From Mycobacterium sp. (GTDB taxonomy: Bacteria; Actinomycetota; Actinomycetes; Mycobacteriales; Mycobacteriaceae), in assembly GCA_022841565.1 (NCBI GenBank), contig JALHRH010000004.1, positions 1-51,235 on the forward strand: DNA of 51,235 nucleotides. Direction: 5' to 3'. Position 1 is the stretch's first letter. Every line of letters begins with the position of its first letter. Shown in pieces: positions 16,308 through 25,435 of the stretch. The translations under genes and the position numbers were made by a program. The notes below the pieces were generated by a model. The model was not told the origin of the DNA and did no database searches. It saw only the letters and a program-made list of their open reading frames with translations.

Positions 16308-17195
16308 ATGACGTGGCAGATCGTGTTGTTCGTCGGGTGCTTGGTCGTGGCCGGGGTCGCGGCCCTGGGTTGGTTGCTCGCCAGCGACGACAAATCCCGC
16401 CTCCGGCGCCGGACGGTGGTAATGGGAGCGCTATCGGGCGCGGTCCTGTTCTTCCTGCTGGGCAGTTTCACGATCGTCGGAACTCGCCAAATCGCGATCG
16501 TCACCACCTTCGGCCGCCCGACCGGGGTGAGTCTGAACAACGGATTTCACGGCAAGTGGCCCTGGCAGATGACGCACCAGATGGATGGTGCCGTCCAGAT
16601 CGACAAGTACGTCAAGGACGGCAACCACGATGCGCGCATCATGGTTCGACTGGGCAATCAGTCGACCGCCTGGGCCGACGTCAGCATCCGCTGGCAGCTC
16701 AAACAACACGCCGCCCCGGAACTCTTCCAGCAGTACAAGACCTTCGACAACGTGCGCGTCAATCTGATCGAGCGGAATCTGTCTGTCGCACTCAACGAGG
16801 TGTTTGCCGCGTTCAACCCGCTGGATCCGCAGAACCTCGACGTCTCCAAATTGCCCAATCTCGCCAAGCGCGCCGCTGACCTGATGCGCCAGGACGTGGG
16901 CGGCCAGGTCGACATCTTCGACATCAACGTGCCCACCATCCAGTACGACCAGGGCACCGAGGACAAGATCAACCAGCTCAATCAGCAGCGCGCCCAGACC
17001 TCGATCGCGGTGGAATCCCAGCGCACCGCCGAGGCTCAGGCCAAGGCGAACGAGATCTTGTCCCGCTCGATCAGCAACGACCCCAACGTGGTTGTGCAGA
17101 ACTGCATCACGGCCGCGATCAATAAGGGCATCAGCCCGTTGGGTTGCTGGCCGGGTACCACGGCAATGCCTACGGTGCCCGTCGCCGGACGCTAG
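16308..17195 (+). CDS. SPFH/band 7 (prohibitin-like) membrane protein
   Basis: A 295-residue protein with two N-terminal hydrophobic segments (about residues 3-25 and 38-57), then an SPFH domain: VGTRQIAIVTTFGRPTGV, WADVSIRWQLKQ, DNVRVNLIERNLSVALNEVF and VDIFDINVPTIQ. A helical stretch follows (INQLNQQRAQTSIAVESQ, then RTAEAQAKANEIL) that drives oligomerisation in this family. SPFH proteins organise membrane microdomains and regulate membrane proteases. AAGGAG lies eight bases before the ATG. It precedes the patatin gene by 37 bp and may be cotranscribed with it. Confidence 0.88.
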   Translation: MTWQIVLFVGCLVVAGVAALGWLLASDDKSRLRRRTVVMGALSGAVLFFLLGSFTIVGTRQIAIVTTFGRPTGVSLNNGFHGKWPWQMTHQMDGAVQIDKYVKDGNHDARIMVRLGNQSTAWADVSIRWQLKQHAAPELFQQYKTFDNVRVNLIERNLSVALNEVFAAFNPLDPQNLDVSKLPNLAKRAADLMRQDVGGQVDIFDINVPTIQYDQGTEDKINQLNQQRAQTSIAVESQRTAEAQAKANEILSRSISNDPNVVVQNCITAAINKGISPLGCWPGTTAMPTVPVAGR

Positions 17196-17232
17196 TCATG
17201 ACCGGCTGATCGCCATGAGAGGGTGGTTCCTC

Positions 17233-18954
17233 ATGGAGATCCCGTTGGCCGACGTGTTGCGCGGCCGTTTCGGTCCCCGGGCGGGACGGCGCGTGCCCGA
17301 GTTTGATCTCACACCGGCCCTGGAGGACCTCGAAGACGACGAGACCAAAGCCACCGATGCCGCTCTCGACACCGTTGACCTGCCGTCGGCCGACCCGGTC
17401 CTGCTGCTGCAGAAGATGGAAAACCGCCTGGTGCGCAATCACCTGGCCCACCCCGATGTGCTCAGCGGCGAAGAACTGCGCAAACTGCGTTACATCCTGA
17501 ACTTCGCCCGGCTTGCCGACTTCGAGCCCGGGGTCGCGGGTCCGGGCGGCAGTCGTGGCCGTGGTGACATCTCGGTGGGCGCGGAGATCGGGCCGTGGCG
17601 CTCCCGGGTGGTCGACGCGTTGTTCGGCCCATTGCGCGAAGAGCCGGACCAGATCAAGGCATTGGCGGCGGCACGAGGCGCGTTGGCCGGCTTGGCTGAC
17701 GACCAGGACGATCAGCGACAGGTACTCATCGATCGCCATCGCAATGATTTCTCGGCCGCCGAACTCGACGCCGAGGTGGGCTACAAGAAGCTCGTCACGG
17801 TGCTGGGCGGCGGCGGCGGCGCGGGGTTCGTCTACATCGGCGGTATGGCACGGCTGCTGGAAGCGGGTCAGATACCCGACTACATGATCGGCTCGTCGTT
17901 CGGGTCGATCATCGGCAGCCTGGTGGCCCGTGAATTGCCGGTGCCGATCGAGGAGTACGTGGCCTGGGCCAAGACGGTGTCGTACCGCGCCATTCTCGGA
18001 CCCGAACGGGTGCGTCGCCGCCATGGCATGGCCGGCTTGTTCGCGCTGCGCTTCGACCAGTTCGCGCATGCCCTACTCAGCCGGGAAGACGGCGCGCGGA
18101 TGCGGATGTCGGATCTGGCGATTCCGTTCGACGTCGTGGTAGCCGGGGTTCGCCGGCAACCGTACGCGGCGCTGCCCTCCAGGTTCCGCCGGCCCGAGCT
18201 GGCGGCGCTGCAATTTCGGTCGCTTCCCTTCCGCCCCATCGGAATTGGACCCCTGGTGGCGGCGCGCATGTGGCAGGTTTCGGCGTTCATCGACTTGCGG
18301 GTGGTCAAGCCGATCGTCGTCTGCGGCGATGACCCGGCACTCGACTTCGATGTCCTCGACGCGGCATCGTTCTCCTCGGCGATTCCCGGTGTGCTGCACC
18401 ACGAAACGAGCGACTCCCGGATGCTGCCGCTGCTCGAGGATATGTTCGCCGAGCGGGACATCGCGGCGCTGGTCGACGGCGGCGCAGCTAGCAACGTACC
18501 TGTCGAACTGGCGTGGAAGCGAGTCCGCGACGGCAAGCTCGGCACTCGCAATGCGTGCTATTTGGCGTTCGATTGCTTTCATCCGCAATGGGATTCGCGG
18601 CACCTGTGGCTGGCCCCGATCCTGCAGGCGATTCAGCTGCAGATGTTGCGCAATCTGCCTTATTCCGACCACCTAGTCCGCTTCGAACCCACCCTGTCGC
18701 CGATCAATCTGGCCCCGTCAACTACCGCAATCGACCGCGCCTACCGATGGGGACGGGCCAGCGTCGAGAGGGCGATCCCGGTGACATCGGCGCTGTTGCA
18801 GCCAACCTGGTGGGCAGGCGACGCTCCCCCGGTTCCGTCCGCACAGCCGCAGGAGCATGCGAAGTCGGTGGCGTCGTCGATGAGCTCGGTGATGGCGGCG
18901 ATTCAGTCGCCGAGCAGTCGCCTCTCCCGCTGGCGCAACCGCCACCTGACCTGA
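17233..18954 (+). CDS. Patatin-like phospholipase
   Basis: A 573-residue protein. The patatin core shows the oxyanion glycine loop GGGGGAGFVYIGG (192-204), the nucleophile elbow GSSFG (220-224, Ser222) and the catalytic Asp in VDGGAASN (Asp415), making the Ser-Asp dyad of lipid acyl hydrolases. About 185 residues precede the core, and a proline-rich C-terminus follows from about 530. The ATG at 17233 is preferred over ATG 17215 because GAGAGGGTGG precedes it. No signal peptide is visible, so it acts inside the cell, possibly at the membrane beside the SPFH protein. The lipid substrate is unknown. Confidence 0.86.
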   Translation: MEIPLADVLRGRFGPRAGRRVPEFDLTPALEDLEDDETKATDAALDTVDLPSADPVLLLQKMENRLVRNHLAHPDVLSGEELRKLRYILNFARLADFEPGVAGPGGSRGRGDISVGAEIGPWRSRVVDALFGPLREEPDQIKALAAARGALAGLADDQDDQRQVLIDRHRNDFSAAELDAEVGYKKLVTVLGGGGGAGFVYIGGMARLLEAGQIPDYMIGSSFGSIIGSLVARELPVPIEEYVAWAKTVSYRAILGPERVRRRHGMAGLFALRFDQFAHALLSREDGARMRMSDLAIPFDVVVAGVRRQPYAALPSRFRRPELAALQFRSLPFRPIGIGPLVAARMWQVSAFIDLRVVKPIVVCGDDPALDFDVLDAASFSSAIPGVLHHETSDSRMLPLLEDMFAERDIAALVDGGAASNVPVELAWKRVRDGKLGTRNACYLAFDCFHPQWDSRHLWLAPILQAIQLQMLRNLPYSDHLVRFEPTLSPINLAPSTTAIDRAYRWGRASVERAIPVTSALLQPTWWAGDAPPVPSAQPQEHAKSVASSMSSVMAAIQSPSSRLSRWRNRHLT

Positions 18955-18982
18955 GACTGTCAGCGCCGACTACCATGAGCCC

Positions 18983-19606
18983 ATGGTCGACCCGGTCGGA
19001 GGCGCCGACTACCACGCTGGCGACACGGCTGCGGTTCCCAACTCCGCCAACACCGACTCGGCCAGCCTGGCGTGGTCGCGCGGTAACGACGTCCCGGACA
19101 TCCAGGACCCGCCGGGCGCGAGTCGGGCGAACGCCGCCGTGCCCCCGGACGAGGCCGATCTCGACCAGTCCTGGACTACTGCGTGGACCCGAGCCGCCAC
19201 CGTCCTACTCATCTGCCTAGCGCTGGCCGTGGTGATCGTGGTCGCAGGCTGGTTGATGAGTAGAAACAGGACCTCCGACAACGCCGCCCCGCCGGCGCGA
19301 ACCACGGCCGGATCGGCTGCCACCTCGGCACCGGCCGCCAGCACCACCATCGCCTCCACTGCGGACCAGGACGACAGATACATCGCGGCACTCAACGAGA
19401 AGGGCATCGAGTTCGCCAACCCTCAGGCCGCTGTCTTCAACGGCAAGACGGTGTGTCAGAACATCGGACAAGGTATGACGGTGCAAGAAGTGGTGGTGCA
19501 GTTCAGGTCGAGCAGTCCCGCGTTCGCCGCCCACGCCGACGACTTCGTCGCCATCTCGGTCCGGGCTTACTGCCCGCAGTACAGCAAGCTGGTCGCCGCG
19601 ATCTGA
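18983..19606 (+). CDS. Membrane-anchored DUF732 protein
   Basis: A 207-residue protein. Residues 1-65 are acidic and polar. One membrane helix follows (about 71-91, VLLICLALAVVIVVAGWL), then an Ala/Thr-rich linker. A C-terminal DUF732 domain follows, with DDRYIAALNEKGIEFANP, a Cys pair (VCQNIGQG and RAYCPQY) likely to form a disulfide, and a VQFRSSSP loop. DUF732 is a mycobacterial secreted or anchored domain of unknown function. TACCAT (18971-18976) lies six bases before the ATG and no Shine-Dalgarno is present, suggesting a leaderless transcript. It converges on the LLM gene, with adjacent stops. Confidence 0.83.
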   Translation: MVDPVGGADYHAGDTAAVPNSANTDSASLAWSRGNDVPDIQDPPGASRANAAVPPDEADLDQSWTTAWTRAATVLLICLALAVVIVVAGWLMSRNRTSDNAAPPARTTAGSAATSAPAASTTIASTADQDDRYIAALNEKGIEFANPQAAVFNGKTVCQNIGQGMTVQEVVVQFRSSSPAFAAHADDFVAISVRAYCPQYSKLVAAI

Positions 19607-20542
19607 TCAGTCCGTCACCTTTCGGAACGCACTCACCAGCTCCGTCAACACCTCACGTGCCTGTCCTGGATCTGAAGGGAGCGATCCGGCGAACCGGATG
19701 TCGGTGGCGCCCTCCGCCACCATGCGAGGAACCACCGCAACCGACGCACGCACATCGATCTTGCGATCGGCCCCCTTCACCATGGCCGCCGAACCCTGCA
19801 CCTGAAGATCAGCCGGGTCTTCACCGGTGTCAGCGATCGCACGCTTCATCGCAGGGATGGCGCCGGTAAGGTCGGTGATCGCCGGGCCCCACGGAATCCA
19901 GCGCTTGCCGAACCGGCTCAGCCGTCGGGCCACGGCCGGGTTCACAGTCCCGCTGACCCAGACGGGAATTCCGCCGGGCTGCAACGGCTTTGGCATCTGG
20001 TGAATGTCGCCGAACGATAACTCCGCGGAGCTGTAGCTGGCCCGCCGCTGCGTCCACAGGGTGCGGCACACCTCCAGCGTGTGGTCAAGCAGCCGGCCAC
20101 GGCGCTCAAAGGGCAGACCGACCGCTTCATACTCCTCGCGTTGCCAGCCGATCCCCACACCGAGGTCCACCCGCCCACCCGAGAGCACGTCCAGGGTGGA
20201 CAGCTGCTTGGCTAGCACTGCCGGCCGCCTCAGCGCGGCCAGCAGCACCGACGTTCCCAACCTGATGCGCGTGGTCGTGGCAGCCACCGCGGTCAGCAAG
20301 ACAAGGGGCTCCAGCCACTGGCCGTCCGGGCCGGTGGGTTGCCTACCACCCGCGGTCCCTCCCACAGCGGGATCGGCGTAGGCGTCGAGCTTCTCCCCGA
20401 ACACCACATGGTCGGACACCACTACCCGATCGACACCGGCGGCATCCATGGCTCGGGCCGTATCCAGTGTGGCGCTCCAGTTCGGATTCGGGTCGTCGCT
20501 GTAGCTACGCAGATAGAGCGAGAGTTTCGGACGATCCGTCAT
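19607..20542 (-). CDS. LLM class F420-dependent oxidoreductase
   Basis: A 311-residue luciferase-like monooxygenase-fold protein with the family markers GVDRVVVSDHVVFGE, TRIRLGTSVLLAALRRP, LAKQLSTLDVLSGGRVDLGV and GIGWQREEYEA, and IPVWVSGTVNPAVARR in the second half. In mycobacteria this group typically uses coenzyme F420 rather than FMN for hydride transfer; the substrate is unknown. The gene reads away from the hemerythrin gene (divergent, 231-bp gap) and converges with the DUF732 gene. Confidence 0.88.
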   Translation of the reverse strand: MTDRPKLSLYLRSYSDDPNPNWSATLDTARAMDAAGVDRVVVSDHVVFGEKLDAYADPAVGGTAGGRQPTGPDGQWLEPLVLLTAVAATTTRIRLGTSVLLAALRRPAVLAKQLSTLDVLSGGRVDLGVGIGWQREEYEAVGLPFERRGRLLDHTLEVCRTLWTQRRASYSSAELSFGDIHQMPKPLQPGGIPVWVSGTVNPAVARRLSRFGKRWIPWGPAITDLTGAIPAMKRAIADTGEDPADLQVQGSAAMVKGADRKIDVRASVAVVPRMVAEGATDIRFAGSLPSDPGQAREVLTELVSAFRKVTD

Positions 20543-20672
20543 GGGCCAATTCCCGTCACCTACCGAGTATCTCGGATGGGCACGCTGCGAGGATCACTTT
20601 CAGCGTCGCCACGCGGATCCGCCGACAATGCTTAGATCCTCGGCCGGCGCGCGCTACGCAGAACGACGTGAC

Positions 20673-20691
20673 GCCCGGCGGCAAGCCGGGC
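20673..20691. other. Perfect 7-bp stem-loop between divergent genes
   Basis: GCCCGGC (20673-20679) and GCCGGGC (20685-20691) enclose the loop GGCAA. It lies between the divergent LLM and hemerythrin genes, so it is not at a gene end and lacks a U-tract. It could form in the hemerythrin leader RNA if transcription begins upstream, or be an operator. The rest of this 231-bp gap shows nothing I can assign. Confidence 0.35.
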
Positions 20692-20773
20692 CTGCGTTTA
20701 GCAACCCACTGCCCGGGTATGCGCGGTAATGCGGCGCGGCCCCCCGCGCCCCGTTACTGGAGGTGTATTCCGC

Positions 20774-21340
20774 GTGGCCGAAATGATTGTAGAAACGCCC
20801 GAAGAGGTCATCGCTTTCCTCAAAGCCCAGCATGACCTGATCGAGGACATGTTCGACCAGGTGTTGCTCGCGTCGGATCCACAAGCACGCGAGAAGCCCT
20901 TTATCGAATTGCGTCAACTTCTCGCCGTACACGAGACCGCAGAGGAGATGTTCGTCCACCCGCGAGCGCGCCGTCAAATCGATTCCGGCGATGCGATCGT
21001 GGACAGTCTGCTGCACGAAGAGCACGACGCGAAGGAGCAGTTGTCGAGGATCGAAAGCCTTGACATCACCTCGCAGGAGTTCATCGACGAGCTGACCAAG
21101 CTGCGCGAGGCGGTGCTGTCCCACGCCGAGCACGAGGAGCTCGAAGAGTTCGAGCAATTGCAGCGCGACATTGACACCGAGGAACTGAAGCGCATCGGCA
21201 CCGCGGTCAAAGTCGCCGAGGCCATCGCACCGACCCGGCCGCACGCCGGTGTGGAATCGGCCAAATTGAATTTCGCCGTCGGGCCGTTCGCGTCGATGCT
21301 CGACCGCGCGCGCGACTTGATCAAACAAGCCGTCAGCTAG
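20774..21340 (+). CDS. Hemerythrin HHE domain protein
   Basis: A 188-residue helical protein with the di-iron ligands of the HHE family: HDLIED near residue 20, HETAEEMFVHP, LLHEEHDAKEQ and LSHAEHEELEEFE. GTG 20774 is chosen as start because GGAGGT ends nine bases upstream; an ATG three codons later would be too far from it. Actinobacterial HHE proteins of this length are implicated in oxygen, NO or peroxide chemistry. A stretch near the C-terminus (NFAVGPFASMLDRARDLIKQ) forms a further amphipathic helix. Small-gene and SelO neighbours follow on the same strand. Confidence 0.88.
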   Translation: MAEMIVETPEEVIAFLKAQHDLIEDMFDQVLLASDPQAREKPFIELRQLLAVHETAEEMFVHPRARRQIDSGDAIVDSLLHEEHDAKEQLSRIESLDITSQEFIDELTKLREAVLSHAEHEELEEFEQLQRDIDTEELKRIGTAVKVAEAIAPTRPHAGVESAKLNFAVGPFASMLDRARDLIKQAVS

Positions 21341-21348
21341 GAGAATCC

Positions 21349-21498
21349 GTGAGCAACCCGGAATCACCTGATGAGCAGGAAAAGGCCGCAGCGACAGCAA
21401 ATGAGCAAGACGGCGACGACAGTATTGTGTCGCCGCCTGCCTATCCCGCCTACTCGACCCCTCCCCCGGAAGGTTTGGCCATTAACGAGGACGGGTGA
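21349..21498 (+). CDS. 49-residue acidic proline-rich small protein
   Basis: A GTG at 21349, preceded closely by TAGGAGAATCC, opens a 49-codon frame ending at TGA 21496-21498. The product starts VSNPESPDEQEKAAATAN, is acidic in its first half, and has a Pro/Tyr-rich second half (PPAYPAYSTPPPE). It starts eight bases after the hemerythrin stop and ends 20 bases before the SelO start, so it is the middle gene of a probable three-gene operon. No family is recognised; the good ribosome site and tight spacing argue that it is translated. Confidence 0.6.
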   Translation: MSNPESPDEQEKAAATANEQDGDDSIVSPPAYPAYSTPPPEGLAINEDG

Positions 21499-21518
21499 TT
21501 CTCCGTAGTGTGTGACAA

Positions 21519-22973
21519 GTGAGCGTTACCCCCGACATCACCATCACCCTGCAGGACCGGTTCGCCAGCGAGCTGCCCGAGATGGCGGTTCCCTGGCAAG
21601 CCGAAGTGCCCCCCGCGGCGCGACTGCTGGTGCTCAACGAGCCGCTGGCTGCCGAGCTTGGTCTCGACGCCACCTGGCTGCGCAATCCTGACGGAGTGAA
21701 GTTTCTGGTGGGCAACCTGGTCCCCAGCGGCGCCGCACCGGTGGCCCAGGCTTACGCCGGGCATCAGTTCGGCGGCTATGTGCCACGGCTGGGGGACGGG
21801 CGCGCCCTGCTGCTGGGCGAGCTCGCCGACGCTGACGGGCGCCTACGTGACATCCACCTCAAAGGCTCCGGGCGCACACCGTTCGCCCGCGGCGGGGACG
21901 GCCTGGCCGCGGTCGGGCCGATGCTGCGCGAGTACATCATCAGCGAGGCCATGCACGCACTGGGAATCCCGACCACCCGATCGCTGGCCGTGGTGGCCAC
22001 CGGGCGCCCGGTGGCACGCGAGACGATGCTGCCCGGTGCCCTGCTAGTGCGCGTGGCGAGCAGCCATCTCCGCGTGGGTAGCTTTCAGTATGCCGCCGCC
22101 ACCGGCGATCTCGGCCTGTTGCGTCGACTGGCCGACCATGCCATCGCGCGCCACCATCCCGACGCCGGACAGGCCGAGCAACCTTACCTCGCGCTGTTCG
22201 AAGCGGTGGTCGCCGCCCAGGCGTCGCTGGTGGCGCGCTGGATGATGGTCGGGTTCATCCACGGGGTGATGAACACCGATAACATGACCATCTCCGGCGA
22301 GAGCATCGACTACGGGCCGTGCGCATTCATGGAGGCCTACGACCCCGACACCGTCTTCAGCTCGATCGATGCCTGGGGCCGTTACGCCTACGGTAACCAG
22401 CCGACGATCGCGGCCTGGAACCTCGCCCGATTCGCCGAGACCTTGCTGCCGTTGATCGGCGAGGACGTCAACGAGTCAATCGCACTGATAGAGAACGCCT
22501 TTGACGGCTTCCACGCCTACCACGCCGCCTGGCTGTCGGGCATGCATGCCAAGCTCGGCGTCGCCACCGATGTGGACGCTGTGATGCCGTTGATCGACGA
22601 ACTACTGCCCATGCTGCAGGAGAGCCACGTCGACTTCACCTCGTTCTTCCGTCACCTGGCCCAAGCGGCTCGCGGGGATGACGGACCGGCACGGGGGCAG
22701 TTCGTCGACCCCGCACGCTTCGACAACTGGGCACAGCGCTGGCGGGCGCTGGGACCGGATGCCGACTCGATGGACCGCGTCAATCCGATCTACATCCCGC
22801 GCAACCATCTCGTCGAGGAGGCGTTGACCGCGGCGACCGCCGGCGACCTCGACCCGCTCGGTCAACTTCTCAACGCAGTCAGCGACCCGTACACCGAGCG
22901 ACCGGGCCTGCAGCGGTATGCGTCCCCCGCCCCCACGGATTTCGGCGTCTACCGAACCTTCTGTGGCACCTGA
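21519..22973 (+). CDS. selO: Protein adenylyltransferase SelO (YdiU/UPF0061)
   Basis: A 484-residue pseudokinase-fold enzyme that, in characterised homologues, transfers AMP from ATP to protein hydroxyl groups, linked to redox stress. Family blocks: [86 protein letters not shown] and [11 protein letters not shown] are visible in order. The C-terminus ends in TFCGT, the conserved redox-active Cys region that carries selenocysteine in some eukaryotes. The start is GTG 21519. The gene overlaps the 3' end of the convergent membrane-protein gene by 25 bp. Hemerythrin upstream suggests a shared redox role. Confidence 0.93.
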   Translation: MSVTPDITITLQDRFASELPEMAVPWQAEVPPAARLLVLNEPLAAELGLDATWLRNPDGVKFLVGNLVPSGAAPVAQAYAGHQFGGYVPRLGDGRALLLGELADADGRLRDIHLKGSGRTPFARGGDGLAAVGPMLREYIISEAMHALGIPTTRSLAVVATGRPVARETMLPGALLVRVASSHLRVGSFQYAAATGDLGLLRRLADHAIARHHPDAGQAEQPYLALFEAVVAAQASLVARWMMVGFIHGVMNTDNMTISGESIDYGPCAFMEAYDPDTVFSSIDAWGRYAYGNQPTIAAWNLARFAETLLPLIGEDVNESIALIENAFDGFHAYHAAWLSGMHAKLGVATDVDAVMPLIDELLPMLQESHVDFTSFFRHLAQAARGDDGPARGQFVDPARFDNWAQRWRALGPDADSMDRVNPIYIPRNHLVEEALTAATAGDLDPLGQLLNAVSDPYTERPGLQRYASPAPTDFGVYRTFCGT

Positions 22974-23194
22974 ACTTTGGCGTTGTCCCCGGTGGATGCC
23001 GTAATTGCGATCGCGATCATGATGTCGATGTAGGTGATGAACAGCCCGGCCCAGTACGCCCATTTCATCTGCGGTTCCGCTGGCGCGGCGAAGAAAACGA
23101 TCAGGAAGATCGGGCCGACGATGCCACACACGAGCACCATCGCCTGGATGATGACGTAGCGTTTGAAGGTGGACAACCGTCGATCTCCCGTCAT
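22949..23194 (-). CDS. Small two-helix membrane protein
   Basis: An 81-residue protein with two predicted membrane helices, about residues 13-36 ([21 protein letters not shown]) and 44-64 ([19 protein letters not shown]). It has a short basic N-terminus and a polar tail with Lys/Gln. Its 3' end overlaps selO by 25 bp in the opposite direction. Mycobacterial genomes carry similar uncharacterised small membrane proteins; I know no function. The 114 bp on its 5' side, up to the DUF808 stop, hold no clear feature. Confidence 0.62.
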   Translation of the reverse strand: MTGDRRLSTFKRYVIIQAMVLVCGIVGPIFLIVFFAAPAEPQMKWAYWAGLFITYIDIMIAIAITASTGDNAKVQVPQKVR

Positions 23195-23308
23195 TTCGGC
23201 GTCGACAGCATATCCCGCACGCTGACCGACATTGCTGAGGTCTACCGCGCTTCGATGCGATCCAGCAGCGACGCCGCCGACCGGCCGCGATGCGTGGCGA
23301 CCAGAGCA

Positions 23309-24232
23309 CTAAGACTTTGACCGAGAGCGCCGAAGCCGCTGGCCTAGGAGCAGGAAACCCAGCACGACCGCTCCGATCACCGACCCGACCACAGCGGAGA
23401 GCGCGGTATTGACCAACCAGCCCAGCACGCCACCGAGAGGCGCGTGGTGAACCCACCGCTCGGCGTGGTGCACCAAGCCGTACGGGGTGTGCCAGCCGAG
23501 GTGGTCGGCCCCCATCAGAAGGATGTGTCCCCCGACCCACAGCATCGCCACCGTCCCGACCACGGACAGCACCGACAGGAGTTTGGGCATTCCCGCGACC
23601 AGACCCCGACCGATCGTCCTGCCCATGCGTGAGGAGGTCCGAGCCAGATGCAGGCCGATGTCGTCCATCTTGACGATTCCCGCGACCACGCCGTAGACCG
23701 CGACAGTGATGACCAGCGCAACGACGATCAGGATCGCCAACCGCGGCACAAAGGCCTCGGCGGCCACCTCGTTAAGGGCGATCACCATGATCTCGGCGGA
23801 CAGGATGAAGTCGGTCCGGATCGCGGCGGCCACCATGTGACTCTCGCTTTCCAGCTGCTCGGTACCGTGGTCGTGACCGCGCAGACTGCTCCAAACCTTC
23901 GCGGCGCCTTCGTAACACAGATACGTGGCCCCGAGCATCAGGATCGGGCTCAGCAACCACGGTGCAAACTGGCTGAGCAGCATCGCCCCCGGCAGGATGA
24001 AAATCAGCTTGTTACGCAGGGACCCGAACGCAATGCGCTTGATGATGGGCAGCTCGCGCTCGGCAGAGATTTCGTCGACGTACTGGGGCGTCACCGCCGT
24101 GTCATCGATAACCACGCCAGCGGCCTTCATGGTCGCCCGTCCCGCGGCGCCGCCGACATCATCGAGCGAAGCGGCGGTCAGTCGCGCAAACAGCGCCACG
24201 TCATCCAGAAGTCCGAACAGACCCGCGCTCAT
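23309..24232 (-). CDS. DUF808 (YedI-like) inner membrane protein
   Basis: A 307-residue multi-spanning protein. It opens with MSAGLFGLLDDVALFARLTAASLDDV, then KAAGVVIDDTAVTPQYV, IIKRIAFGSLRNKLIFILPGA and several long hydrophobic stretches (about residues 75-100, 150-190, 210-240 and 270-300). These match the DUF808/YedI family of cytoplasmic membrane proteins, whose function is unknown. It lies 52 bp downstream of the tocopherol-cyclase-like gene on the same strand and may be read with it. The family call is secure. Confidence 0.87.
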   Translation of the reverse strand: MSAGLFGLLDDVALFARLTAASLDDVGGAAGRATMKAAGVVIDDTAVTPQYVDEISAERELPIIKRIAFGSLRNKLIFILPGAMLLSQFAPWLLSPILMLGATYLCYEGAAKVWSSLRGHDHGTEQLESESHMVAAAIRTDFILSAEIMVIALNEVAAEAFVPRLAILIVVALVITVAVYGVVAGIVKMDDIGLHLARTSSRMGRTIGRGLVAGMPKLLSVLSVVGTVAMLWVGGHILLMGADHLGWHTPYGLVHHAERWVHHAPLGGVLGWLVNTALSAVVGSVIGAVVLGFLLLGQRLRRSRSKS

Positions 24233-24284
24233 CGCGTCTGCCTCATGGCGTTGCAGCGTACCCGGGTGCGTATCACTCGGCTCA

Positions 24285-25286
24285 TCAGGAAGGCCGGCTT
24301 CCGACCTCCAGGCCGGCCAATGGCGAAGTGCCCTCGAAGATCACGCGACCCCATTCACGCACCCGGCAGTGCAGCGTGGCGGCCAGGTATTCGTAGTCGG
24401 TGTCGACGTTGCGACGCTCGGCCGGCAACGGTACGGGTAGCACGTGCGGTCCGTCTGGGGTGCCACGCCCGAAAAGTTCGACGCGATGACGCACGGTGCG
24501 GGCATCGATGTGCCATCGCTGGATGTCGCAGCGGGACGACACCCATGCCGGTGGAGTGATACGCAGCAGTCGATCTCCCAGTCGCACCACAACTCCGGTG
24601 ACATCACGCTTGACCGGACCCAACTCAAGCAGGCCTCCGGAGAATGCCACCGACACATCTGCGTCGCCGAAATCGTGCGCCTGTCCCCACCACCAGCGCA
24701 GCGGAAAGCCGGCTCCCCAATTGCGTTCGCAATACAACCTCGCATCGGTGAATTCCCAACGCTGGTCACCGTGAGTAACGGTGCCAGAAGCCCTGCCCCC
24801 CAACCGGTACGGGTGCCAGTACTGGTTGAGGAACGGCACCGAGGAGAACACTCCGCCACCGCCGAACGGCTTGGGCCACTGATAAGCATCGTGAAATTTC
24901 AGGTCGACAGCGGTGTCGCCAAGGACCATCTTGAGTCGTTCAGCGCTCGCATCGATCAGGTCTCCACCAGAGTCAGCCTGCACCGAGAACCGCCTTTGAT
25001 CGGCTTTCACGCCGTCAATGGCGGCCGATCGCACCACCGCGCCCGGGTGCAGCGCGATCGCGGCCGTCGACCAGTCGCCAGCAGACTGACGGTTCGCGCT
25101 GCACAGGGCGACCACCACCCGCCCATCCTCCTGGTCGGACAGCCGCCAGAACCAGCCCTCCATCTCGGTGCCGTGCGACGGGACGGGATCGCCGAACGGC
25201 ACATCGGCCCCGGTTCGCCGATAGATCGACACGAGTCCCGGGACCAGCCCCAGCCCGGCACGTGCAGCACTATGGACGACATTCAC
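24285..25286 (-). CDS. Tocopherol cyclase-like family protein
   Basis: From GTG 25286 the protein has 333 residues. It carries GTEMEGWFWRLSDQEDGR, FNQYWHPYRLGGRASGTV-type strands (FLNQYWHPY), LYCERNWGAGFPLRWWWGQAH and repeated beta strands. This is the beta-barrel (lipocalin-like) fold of the tocopherol cyclase family, here a bacterial hydrophobic-ligand protein rather than a proven cyclase. Reading may start earlier at ATG 25436, which overlaps the TetR stop (TAATG), but the extra 50 residues look low-complexity and unlike the family. Either way it is coupled to the upstream TetR gene, so its expression probably follows that repressor. Confidence 0.72.
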   Translation of the reverse strand: MNVVHSAARAGLGLVPGLVSIYRRTGADVPFGDPVPSHGTEMEGWFWRLSDQEDGRVVVALCSANRQSAGDWSTAAIALHPGAVVRSAAIDGVKADQRRFSVQADSGGDLIDASAERLKMVLGDTAVDLKFHDAYQWPKPFGGGGVFSSVPFLNQYWHPYRLGGRASGTVTHGDQRWEFTDARLYCERNWGAGFPLRWWWGQAHDFGDADVSVAFSGGLLELGPVKRDVTGVVVRLGDRLLRITPPAWVSSRCDIQRWHIDARTVRHRVELFGRGTPDGPHVLPVPLPAERRNVDTDYEYLAATLHCRVREWGRVIFEGTSPLAGLEVGSRPS

Positions 25287-25435
25287 AGACCTTTGGTACC
25301 CCACCGGCGGGTGGTATGAACGCACAGCCGGAAAGCTTTTGCTCAGCTGCCGGCCGGGGCCGTTCAGTGCGCGACCTTGACAGCGGTCATTTCCGGTGAC
25401 GCCCCGCTGTCGTACCCAGTAGCCCGGGTCAACCA

